DNA of 64,000 nucleotides, taken from positions 92,173,276 through 92,237,275 of the forward strand of contig NC_061508.1 of assembly GCF_022539505.1 (NCBI RefSeq). The letters are read 5' to 3'. Each line of letters starts with the position of its first letter. The first letter of the stretch is position 1. The notes beneath the pieces are model-generated. The model had not been told where the DNA came from. It did no database searches and was given only the letters and a program-made list of their open reading frames with translations. The position numbers and the translations under genes are program-made. Shown here one piece after another: positions 47,413-56,222 of this stretch. This DNA comes from Lolium rigidum. Its lineage: Eukaryota > Streptophyta > Magnoliopsida > Poales > Poaceae.

Positions 47413-47720
47413 AGGCGGCGGAGGCGCTAGGGAAGAAGGTCGTCGGAGCAGCGGGAGGCTCGGGAGCGCCGGCGGAGGCTGGCGGCGGCGAAGGGCGAAG
47501 ACCGCCGAGCAAAGCTCGAAGCAGCGGTGGCGAAGATGTACCAGTGGATCTCTCCGCGGCGAGGAACCTCAGCGCAGCAAGTGCGACGGCGCAAGTTCGT
47601 CGGAGCAAGGCACTGGCGGCGACCGACGACGACGAGGTTGCAGGGGGCGAAGAGCTCGAAGCGCTGAAAGAAGGCAAATGCGGGGAAAGAGATGAAGTGG
47701 AACCGCACTCCCCCTTTATA
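47413..47720 (-). promoter_or_regulatory. Putative promoter and leader of the antisense gene
   Basis: On the minus strand CTATAAAGGG (about 47711-47720) is followed by a leader (about 47690-47413) rich in C and CG, ending CCTCAG with a GT at 47412. About 170 bp downstream is the ATG at 47239, with an acceptor-like tttccag near 47370. This suggests an own promoter with a leader intron, separate from the LTR promoter. Confidence 0.45.
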
Positions 47721-48164
47721 GGAGAAGGAGATAGTGGGCCAGTAACTGTTGGGCTGCGGCGGTTCGCGTCGTGGGCCGCCACGTGGCGAGATGATACACG
47801 CGCGGAAAATATTATGCCACATGGAGGCCACACGGATCCGGAACGGCTGCGAGGATCCGGTGTGGCGCCATAAATGCTGTCGCAGAAGTCGAAGGGAAGT
47901 GACCCCTGACACTGGCGCGTCAAACATAGTGCGCATGTCACTGACAGGCACTGCACCCGAGAAATTCTCGACTTCGCCGAGGAGAGAGTTAATGGCAAAG
48001 ATGCCGGGGAATAAGATACCGGAGGCACCTTGAAAAGAGAGAAAGAAGTAAGTCCGGCAAAGATGCCGGAAGATCTAAGCTCGCCACCGGAAATATTAAA
48101 CCGGTACCTTAAAATATGAGAACCTGGCATGGTCCGTCGGATAGGATCCACCGGACTATACCAG

Positions 48165-48177
48165 CTTCGGGGACTAA
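48165..48177 (+). promoter_or_regulatory. Tat-B polypurine tract
   Basis: cttcggggactaa abuts the LTR start TGTTGGGG at 48178. Similar ctcggggact motifs occur at seven other places in Tat-B. Confidence 0.75.
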
Positions 48178-48919
48178 TGTTGGGGGGATGACCCCCGGTA
48201 TGCCAAAGGCATGCCAAAACCGGATGGTTTAGGCCATCAAGATACCGGTTTAATGTTTATACGGGAGCACGAAGTTAAGAGTTTGGCTAAGTGAAGCTAA
48301 GCCGGTATCCCCAGAAGGGGTATACCGGAACCGGTTAGAGAAGACACCGGGCTACCAGTAAGAAGTACACTGTAGCACGTCGGCAGGACTGGTCAAAGAT
48401 TCTCTCAGGAGCTAGAAGACAAAGATGAGCTAAGCAAAGTAGCTTTGAACGAAGCCCTGACGATAAAGAAGAGGGTGACGCTGAAAGAAGCCGGAGGACA
48501 TCAGCCTCCCTGATTAAATAAGACCCGGTGTCATCTATGATTAAAGTAACTTTGTAAAGTAGTTTGTCTAGTCAAAGATGCCATTAGGGTTTCTTCCTCT
48601 GTAAGCCACCCTCTCCCCTATATAAGGAGAGGGGGCACACCCGTACACGGGTAAGTGAAAAATAGAGACAAGATACGAGCTAGCTAAGTAAGAACTTGTA
48701 CTGAGAAACTTGTATCCTGTTGAGTTCAATGAAGAGAAAGATCTAGAGCGAGTTCTTCCTTGTGTCTTTCTTCTTCTACCTCTAGCCTTGGCTAAGTTCT
48801 TGAGGAAAGCATCCGGAAGTTAATCCCATCTAATCACAAACCCTCCCCCGAATCCTCTAGCGTCCATTCGGCCCCAACTTAAGCCATCCTATGGCATCTG
48901 TCTGTTCACCACGACGACA
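48178..48919 (+). repeat. Tat-B 3' LTR
   Basis: 742 bp, about 99% identical to the 5' LTR by hand count. It is followed by acggt and then by N1 interior. Confidence 0.95.
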
Positions 48920-50923
48920 ACGGTAGTGATAATTCATATGTGTTATGCATAAGACATCATATAAGTTGCAAGCCTCATGCATAGAATACCAATAGTGCTC
49001 GCACCTTGTCCTAATTAGCTTGGATTTACATGGATTATCATTGCATAACATATGTTTCAACCAAGTGTCACAAAGGGGTACCTCTATGCCGCTCGTACAA
49101 AGGTCCAAGGAGATAGATCGCATTTGATTTCTAGTTTTTGATAGATCTCAACTTAGGACATCCATACCGGGACAACATAGACAACAGATAATGGACTCCT
49201 CTTTAATGCTTAAGCATTCAACAACAGATAATATTCTCATAAGAGATTGAGGATTAACATCCAAACTGAAACTTCCACCATGATTCATGGCTTTAGTTAG
49301 CGGCCCAATGTTCTTCTCTAACAATATGCATACTCAAACCATTTGATCATGATAAATCACCCTTACTTCAGACAAGACGAACATGCATACCAACTCACAT
49401 GATATTCAACAAAGGTGTAATAGTTGATGGCGTCCCCGAAACATGGTTACCGCTCAACAAGCAACTTATAAGAAATAAGATACATAAGTAACATATTCAA
49501 TACCACAATAGTTTTTAAGGCTATTTTCCCATGAGCTATGTATTGCAAAGACAAAGAATGAAATTTTAAAGGTAGCACTCAAGTAATTTACTTTGGAATG
49601 GCATAGAAATACCATGTAGTAGGTAGGTATGGTGGACACAAATGGCATAGTTTTTGGCTCAAGGTTTTGGATGCACGAGAAGTATTCCCTCTCAGTACAA
49701 GGCTTTGGCTAGCAAGGTTGTTTGAAGCAAACACAAGTATGAACCGGTACAACAAAACTTACATAAGAACATATTGCAAGCATTATAAGACTCTACACTC
49801 TGTCTCCTTGTTGTTCAAACTCTTCACCAGAAAATATCTAGACTTTAGAGAGACCAATCATGCAAACCAAATTTCAACAAGCTCTATGGTAGTTCTTCAT
49901 TAATAGGTACAAAGTACATGATGCAAGAGCTTAAAAATTATCTATTTGAGCACAACAATTGCCAAGTATCAAATTATTCAAGACAATATACCAATTACCA
50001 CATGAAGCATTTTCTGTTTCCAACCATATAACAATGAACGAAGCAGTTTCAACCTTCGCCATGAACATTAAAAGTAAAGCTAAGAACACCAGTGTTCATA
50101 TGAACGAGCGGAGCGTGTCTCTCCCACACAAGGAATGCTAGGATCTGATTTTATTCAAACATAAACAAAAATAAAAGCACACAGACGGTCCAAGTAAAGC
50201 ACATAAGATGTGACGGAATAAAAATATAGTTTCACTAGAGGTGACCTGATAAGTTGTCAATGAAGAAGGGGATGTTGGGCATCCCCAAGCTTAGATGCTT
50301 GAGTCTTCTTGAAATATGCAGGGATGAACCACGGGGGCATCCCCAAGCTTAGACTTTTCACTCTTCTTGATCATATTATATCATCCTCCTCTCTTGACCC
50401 TTGAAAACTTCCTCCACACCAAACTCAAAACAAACTCATTAGAGGGTTAGTGCATAATCAAAAATTCACATGTTCAGAGGTGACATAATCATTCTTAACA
50501 CTTATGGACATTGCACAAAGCTACTGAAAGTTAATGGAACAAATAAATCCATTCAACATAGCAAAAGAGGCAATGCGAAATAAAAGACAGAATCTGTCAA
50601 AAGAGAACAGTCCGTAAAGACGAATTTTTCAGGGGCACTTAACTTTCTCAGATGAAAAATCTCAAATTGAATGAAAGTTGCGTACATATCTGAGGATCAC
50701 ACACGAAAATTGGCAGATTTTTCTGAGTTATCTACAAAGCGGTCTACTCAAATTCGTGACAGCAAGAAATCTGTTTCTGCGTAGTAATCCAAATCTAGTA
50801 TTAACCTTACTATCAAAGACTTTACTTGGCACAACAATGCAATAAAATAAAGATAAGGAGAGGTTGCTACAGTAGTAACAACTTCCAAGACACAACAAAA
50901 AAGTAGCAAAATAAACACATGGG
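48920..50923 (-). other. N1 non-coding interior
   Basis: It continues N1 after Tat-B. 48920-49560 matches N3 38580-39180 in reverse. 50470-50700 corresponds to the 73-codon frame of the sisters but is interrupted here. Polypurine-like motifs lie at about 50278-50295 and 50337-50353. No gene is recognised; frames at 48857-49123 and 49466-49648 are not conserved as proteins. Confidence 0.7.
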
Positions 50924-51748
50924 TTATGTCCCAAGAAGTGCTTTCTTTATAGCCATTAAGATGGGCTCAGTAATTTTAATGATGCACTCGCAAGGAATAA
51001 GAGTTGAAGCAAAGGAGAGCATCAAAAGCAAATAAGAAACACTTTTAAATCGAACCCACTTCCTATGAAAAGGAATCTTGTAAATAAACAAGTCATGTAG
51101 GCATAATGCAACAAGCATAGAAAAGTAACACAAGCGCAACTTCAAGATTTTCAACATAAAGAGGGGAAACTTAATATTATTAAGATGCATATAACCATGT
51201 TTCCCTCTCTCATAATAACTTCCAGTAGCATCATGAACAAACTCAACAATATAACTATCACATGAAACATTCTTATCATGAGCTACATGCATAAAATTAT
51301 TACTCTTCACATAAGCATAGTCATTACTATTAATTGTAGTGGGAGAAAATTCAATAAAATAGCTATCATTATTATTCTCATCACCATAATCATCATATAT
51401 AGGAGGCATATTGTAATCATAATTAATTTTCTCCTCAATAGTAGGTGGACTGAAAATATGATAGTCATCATTGTAATCATCATATATAGGAGGTAAAGTA
51501 TCATCAAAGTAAATTTTCTCCTCCATGCTTGGGGGACTAAAAATATCATGCTCATCAAAACCAGCTTCCCCAAGCTTAGAATTTTCCATAGCATTAGCAA
51601 CAATGGTGTTCAAAGCATTCATACTGATAACATTGCCATTAGCATGCATATAAATTTCCATTGGTTTTTTAATTTTCTCTTCAAACACCTCATGTCCTAA
51701 CTCAAGATAAATACTATAAAGATCTCTAATATTTTTGTTGTTTTCCAT
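50924..51748 (-). CDS. N1 acidic-repeat ORF, longest intact copy
   Basis: 274 codons starting MENNKNIRDLY. Layout: residues 1-50 helical N-terminus, about 55-62 SKLGEAGF, about 66-125 two full repeat units (FSPPSMEEKIYFDDTLPPIY… and FSPPTIEEKINYDYNMPPIYDDYGD). A linker with SYFIEFSP and SYIVEFVHDA follows, then a hydrophobic stretch around 195-225 (LFMLKILKLRLCYFSMLVALCL) and a second hydrophobic run near the C-terminus. The start is the first ATG inside the primer site. N2 (238 codons) and the N4 and N5 fragments are homologues. No function is known to me. Its position replaces gag in the related N3, so it may be an RNA- or particle-associated protein, or a fossil of an envelope-like ORF. 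Both are guesses. Confidence 0.72.
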   Translation of the reverse strand: MENNKNIRDLYSIYLELGHEVFEEKIKKPMEIYMHANGNVISMNALNTIVANAMENSKLGEAGFDEHDIFSPPSMEEKIYFDDTLPPIYDDYNDDYHIFSPPTIEEKINYDYNMPPIYDDYGDENNNDSYFIEFSPTTINSNDYAYVKSNNFMHVAHDKNVSCDSYIVEFVHDATGSYYERGKHGYMHLNNIKFPLFMLKILKLRLCYFSMLVALCLHDLFIYKIPFHRKWVRFKSVSYLLLMLSFASTLIPCECIIKITEPILMAIKKALLGT

Positions 51749-51887
51749 TAAGCCTAACTAGTGAAAACAAGAAAAAAAAGATGCAATTGCAGGATCTAAA
51801 GGAAATAGCTTCGATCACTCACACACCAGCAACAGTGCTAGGAAATAGCTTAGTAGTCGGAGGATGTGAATACCTTTTACCTTACCT

Positions 51888-51904
51888 CCCCGGCAACGGC
51901 GCCA
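51888..51904 (-). promoter_or_regulatory. N1 primer binding site
   Basis: The minus strand reads TGGCGCCGTTGCCGGGG, tRNA-Asp type, 10 bp inside the 5' LTR. Unlike N2 it is single. Confidence 0.88.
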
Positions 51905-51914
51905 GAAAATAGCT

Positions 51915-53361
51915 TGATGTCTACGCACGCTTCTATTCCCGTAGACAGGTGTTGGGCCTCCAAGAGCAGAGGTTTGTAGAACAGACAACAAGTTTCCCTT
52001 AAGTGAATCACCCAAGGTTTATCGAACTCGGGAGGTAGAGGTCAAAGATATCCCTCTCAAGCAACCCCGCAATTACGATACAAGAAGTCTCTTGTGTCCC
52101 CAACACACCTAATACACTTGTCGGATGTATAGGTGCACTAGTTCGGCGAAGAGATAGTAAGATGCAAGTGATATGGATGAATATGAGTGGTAATAACAAT
52201 CTGAAATAAATATGGCAGCAAGTAAACATGCAGTAGAACAGTAAATAAACGGTGATTCGATATTTGGAAACAAGGCCTAGGGATCATACTTTCACTAGTG
52301 GACACTCTCAACAATGATCACATGAATAAATAACCTCTCTTCACTTGTGCTACTTTCTCACACTCTCTTGTTGGATAACAAACACCATTCATTGTGTAGG
52401 GCTACAAGAGCACCCTCAAGCCGGAGTAAACAAGCTCCACAACTTCATAAAGGAATCACACACGATGCGCACACTGTCACCGTCACACCGTAGAGAGTAA
52501 TTCCGGAGTTCATATTAAAGTAACCTCTAGAGTGCATAGTAATAGTTAACTTCATAATCTACAAGAGATTACAATCATAACCTACGCCAAGTACTACATG
52601 ATGCACACACTTGTCAACATTACATCATGGAGGAGGAATAGACTACTTTAATAACATCACTAGAGTAGCACATAGATTAATAGTGATACAAAGCTCATGA
52701 TCACATAAAGATCACACCATGGGAGAGAGAGATGAACCACATAGCTACCGGTAGAGCCCTCAGCCTCGGGGGAGAACTACTCCCTCCTCATCATAGGAGA
52801 CAACAATGGTGATGAAGATGGCGGTGGTGTCGATGGGGATGACTTCGGGGGCAATTCCCCGTCCCGGCGGCGTGCCAGAACAGAGACTTCTGTCCCCCGA
52901 AACGGATTTTCGCGATGGCGGCGGCGTCCCTAGAGTCTTTCTGGAGTTTCGTCAATTGGTGTCGGGTTTTTAGGTCACGAGAGATTATATAGGCGAAGAG
53001 ACGGAGTCGGAGGGGCCAGGGGGCTCCCTCCCCATAGGCTGGCGCGGCCAGGGGGCCACCCGCGCCGCCATATGGTGTGGGTCCCCTGTTGCCCTTCCGC
53101 GTATCCCCTTTGGACTTCTGGAACTTTCTGTGAAATATAAGATCGTGGGCCTTTGTTTCGTCCAATTCCGAGAATGTTGCCCGAACAGCCTTTTACGGAA
53201 CCAAAAACAGAAGAAAACAGGAACTGGCACTTCGGCATCTTGTTAATAGGTTAGTTCCGGAAAATGCGTAAAATCATTATAAAGTGTGAGCAAAACATGT
53301 AGGTATTGTCATAAAACTAGCATGGAACATCAGAAATTATAGATACGTTGGAGACGTATCA
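51915..53361 (-). repeat. N1 right (5') LTR
   Basis: 1447 bp, TGATGTCTACGCACGCTTC … GGAGACGTATCA in window orientation. It retains the ~100 bp lost from the left LTR (about 52360-52460). Confidence 0.93.
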
Positions 53362-53366
53362 GGTTG

Positions 53367-54037
53367 CCGCAAGTCTGGATATGGCAGGTACGTTTCACGT
53401 TTTCTGAGTCCTCTCTTGTCCTTCACTATCTTGTCATCTTATTTTGTGCGATATCCCCTGAATAGGCTCTTTTTTGGATGTTGCTGCCAAAAATCAACGA
53501 GTGGATGCGAGATCTGATCTTCTTGTTAACCTTGCCTTGAACAATGGTTCCAGTTTTTGGTCTTCTCCGGATCGGACCCGACAAATTGTCAGATTTCAAG
53601 ACCGCGTGGGTCAGGTTCGAGAGTATCTCGAGTTCTGTACTAGAACATTGGCTATGGTCTATAATGTTATGTTTCCTCGGAATCTTCAACCCACGACGCT
53701 TCCTGACTTGATGGAGAAATTTAAAAGTACCCACCAAGTGTATGGATTTCTGAAAGCTCAGTTGATGGCAGGCGCCAGGTTTGCCATGATTATGCTGCAA
53801 ATCCGCTATCCGAAGTTGGATATGACCAACATTGTTGAAGCTTGTCACGTTAAACTTAGGAGGCGAAGAAGAAATGTCGACAAAATCAACGATGTGGTGA
53901 CACCCGTAGCCGAAGATATGATTGATTATTTACTTCGGATGGATGCTAACTTCTTTTTGGAAACCAATTATGCTGATTTCATGGGTGCCTCTGCAGAAGG
54001 TGAAAGAATAAACATAGATGATATATATGAGGCTTAA
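53367..54037 (+). pseudogene. Tat-A antisense gene 2, 3' exons
   Basis: After N1 the coiled-coil exon ends ASLDMAG at 53387 (donor GTACG). An intron of 78 bp ends in an AG at 53465, and the last exon (53466-54037) is open for 190 codons to TAA. It reads SFLDVAAKNQRVDARSD…, then FWSSPDRTRQIVRFQDRVGQV, LMEKFKSTHQVYGFLKAQLMAGARFAMIMLQIRYPKLD and a final acidic DIYEA. It has the same position as the last exon of the Tat-B gene and a similar style of helical body with acidic end, but I see no clear residue-level match. Function unknown. The exon is surprisingly intact for such a degraded element. Confidence 0.6.
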
Positions 54038-54434
54038 CTGAAGACTTATCTCTGCTGCCGAGCTTGTTTTATTGAAACTTTTGTATATCGCGAAGACTGT
54101 ATATAATTGAATCTATATTGTTTAGCCCCCGAGTGTTTCAGTTGCTATTTTTGTGTCTTTATTGCTTTGCGAGGTGTTTAACCAAGGCAAATAACTTGTA
54201 AGTTGTATATTGTGAAGATTTTGTGGGTATATTGAATCCGCGGGTTGAAAGCCCCCGAGCCTGTCGAAGAAAAAGATGTATATCACCAATATCTTTACTA
54301 TATTGCAGCACCGCGAGCCCGCCTCATTAAAAACCTTTCAGCCCCACTCGGTGCCCTAAAAGGAAAAGAGTGCGTCTGAAAACTCGCGGCCTTTTCAGTA
54401 CATTGTATGTTTACATGCATGACTATTTTTCAGC
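54038..54434. other. Tat-A spacer between convergent antisense gene and pol
   Basis: About 400 bp holding the ends of two convergent genes. Two agcccccgag motifs (54124-54133 and 54250-54259) are, on the element strand, ctcgggggct, resembling the polypurine tract type of Tat-B. No gene. Confidence 0.55.
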
Positions 54435-55560
54435 TTATGCGTAAAAACGCCTAAGCTGCGCCACGTTCCAGGGGTTTGGCTCTGCAATCCCTGTTTTCTT
54501 GTCCTTTATTATGTATGCTCCTCCTTCGATTACTTCAGTGACGATGTACGGTCCTAGCCATGGCGACTCAAATTTTTCATGGCTATCTTGCGTGAGCCCA
54601 AGAACCAGGTCTCCAACTTGGAAGGATCTTGGTCGCAGACATCGACTATGATAGTTTTTCAAATCTTGCTAGTACTTGGTGACTCGTGATAGTACTTTGT
54701 CTCGAGCTTTGTCGAGTGCATCGACATCGTCCTCCAATGCCTTTCTTGAATTTTCTTCGTCATATTCCGCCACTCTTGGAGAATTGTGTTCTATTTCTAT
54801 CGGAAGCACTGCCTCAGCTCCATGGACTAGAAAAAACGGAGTTTCTTGTGTTGCTATGTTGGGTGTTGTCCGTATGCTCCATAATACGCTAGGCAATTCT
54901 TCTGGCCATGTGTCGAGCTTTTTCCAATGGTGTTAGCAGACGTTTCTTGATGCCATTGCAGATGATGTTGTTCGCTTTGTCGACTTGACCATTGGTCTGC
55001 GGGTGCGCAACTGATGCAAAGTGTAGTTTGATGCCTACGTCTGCGCAATATGCCTTGAATTCCTTGGAGGTGAAGTTGCTGCCATTATCCGTGACGATGC
55101 TATGAGGAACTCCAAATCAAAAAACGATACCTTTGATGAACTTGACCGCCGATGCTGCGTCTGGCGAGTTTATCGGCTTTGCCTCAATCCACTTAGTAAA
55201 TTTGTTGACAGCTACGAGCATATACTCATATCCTCCTGGCCATGCCTTATGCAATTTTTCCACCATATCAAGACCCCATTGAGCGAAAGGCCATGACAAT
55301 GGTATTGGCATCAGTTCTGCTGCCGGAGAATGAGGTTTTGCCGCAAACCTTTGGCACGCATCACAGGTGCGCACTATGTACTTTGCATCTTCTATTGCTG
55401 TTAGCTAGTAGAATCCTGCTCTGAAAACCTTGGCTGTCATAGCTCGACTGCTTGCGTGGTGTCCACACACTCCCTTGTGCACATCCTTTAGAATTAATCT
55501 TCCTTCTTCGGGTGTAACGCATCGCTGCCATACTCCCGATATACTCCGTTTATACAGCTC
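54435..55560 (-). pseudogene. Tat-A integrase, degraded
   Basis: Pieces in several frames: the zinc-finger end CDACQRFA with LSWPFAQWGLDMVE (first Asp, 55267-55269), TDNGSNF (second Asp, 55087-55089), GQVDKAN, MPSVLWSIRTTPN with FFLVHGAEAVLP, and the C-terminal GDLVLGLTQ…RPRSF part ending at 54435. Breaks are a TAG at 55405-55407, a TGA near 55127, a frameshift near 54890 and a TAG at 54669-54671. The third catalytic residue reads Asp (GAC, 54979-54981) instead of Glu. The enzyme would join element DNA to the chromosome but is certainly dead here. Confidence 0.82.
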
Positions 55561-56222
55561 TCCCTTGACCACAGTAAAGGCTTTTGATCGTCGAATAACT
55601 CGCCTGGCTTCTACCGGATCTTCGGGTAATTATTTCCTTAGGATGTATGCTACGTAAACCTGCATCCAAGGAACTTGTACTACCATTACCTCGTGTGATT
55701 CCTCGTCTCCCAAGGCGCTTGCTTCTGATCCTGCTGGAGCCCCCGAGTCTTTTTCAAGATTCTCCTTCTTTTTTGGCTGTTTCTTCGCCTTGGTTGACCT
55801 TTCGGTTATTTCCTCCCAAAATACGCCGGGTGGTATTGCTAAGCACTGCGACCGGATGTTTGCCAAAACATCGGCTTCGTCGTTGCTGAGTCTACTGATG
55901 CGATTTACCTCGCACCCATCAAAGAGTTTCTCGAGTTCATTGTATACTTCCTTGTATGCTATCATGCTATCATTGACTGCGTCGCATTGGTTCATCACCT
56001 GTTGAGCCACGAGTTGGGAGTCACTTAAGATTTTTAACTGAGTTGCACCGTAGGCTTTTGCCATCTTCATCCCATGTATGAGTGCTTCATATTCCGCCTC
56101 ATTGTTAGATGCATTGGGGAACATCATCCGCAACACGTATTTCAACTTGTCTCCTTGAGGCGATACTAATATCACGCCTGCTCCAGCTCCTTATAGCCTC
56201 TTGGACCCGTCGAAGTTCATAG
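55561..56222 (-). pseudogene. Tat-A second RNase H and linker to integrase
   Basis: It starts at MNFDGSK (about 56222) with a stop a few codons later, then an open run from 56175 to 55630: ILVSPQGDKLKYVLRMMF, EAEYEALIHGMKMAKAYG, ILSDSQLVAQQV and ISRLSNDEADVLANI. This is the archaeal-type RNase H unique to Tat elements, with Asp/Glu/Asp/Asp positions recognisable. A lysine-rich linker (KAKKQPKKKENLEKD) leads towards integrase. It removes RNA from the RNA-DNA hybrid in functional relatives. Confidence 0.8.

Larger units (their letters stand above)
19888..48919 (+). mobile_element. Tat-B: complete Tat-lineage Gypsy element with antisense gene
   Basis: Two 742-bp LTRs (19888-20629 and 48178-48919) are flanked by acagt and acggt (4 of 5 matching). 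By hand I count 6 substitutions and 2 one-base indels between them, about 99% identity, so the insertion is young. After removal of N2 and N3 it is about 14.1 kb: primer site, gag, protease, RT, RNase H, archaeal-type RNase H, integrase, a 0.7-kb spacer, a minus-strand multi-exon gene (43051-47239), polypurine tract and LTR. It sits in the interior of N1. Confidence 0.93.
14122..53361 (-). mobile_element. N1: complete Sabrina-like non-autonomous element, twice invaded
   Basis: The left (3') LTR starts at 14122 and the right (5') LTR ends at 53361, flanked by a perfect 5-bp duplication ggttg (14117-14121 and 53362-53366). Without the guests Y and Tat-B it is about 6.35 kb. It encodes only the acidic-repeat ORF (50924-51748) and no gag, protease, RT or integrase, so its mobility must have depended on proteins from other elements. 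It interrupts the antisense gene 2 of Tat-A. Confidence 0.93.

Noticed and set aside
47427..48217. Minus-strand frames upstream of the antisense gene (174 and 270 codons)
   Set aside because: They overlap the putative promoter and GC-rich leader. The family start is at 47239 and no conserved domain is present.
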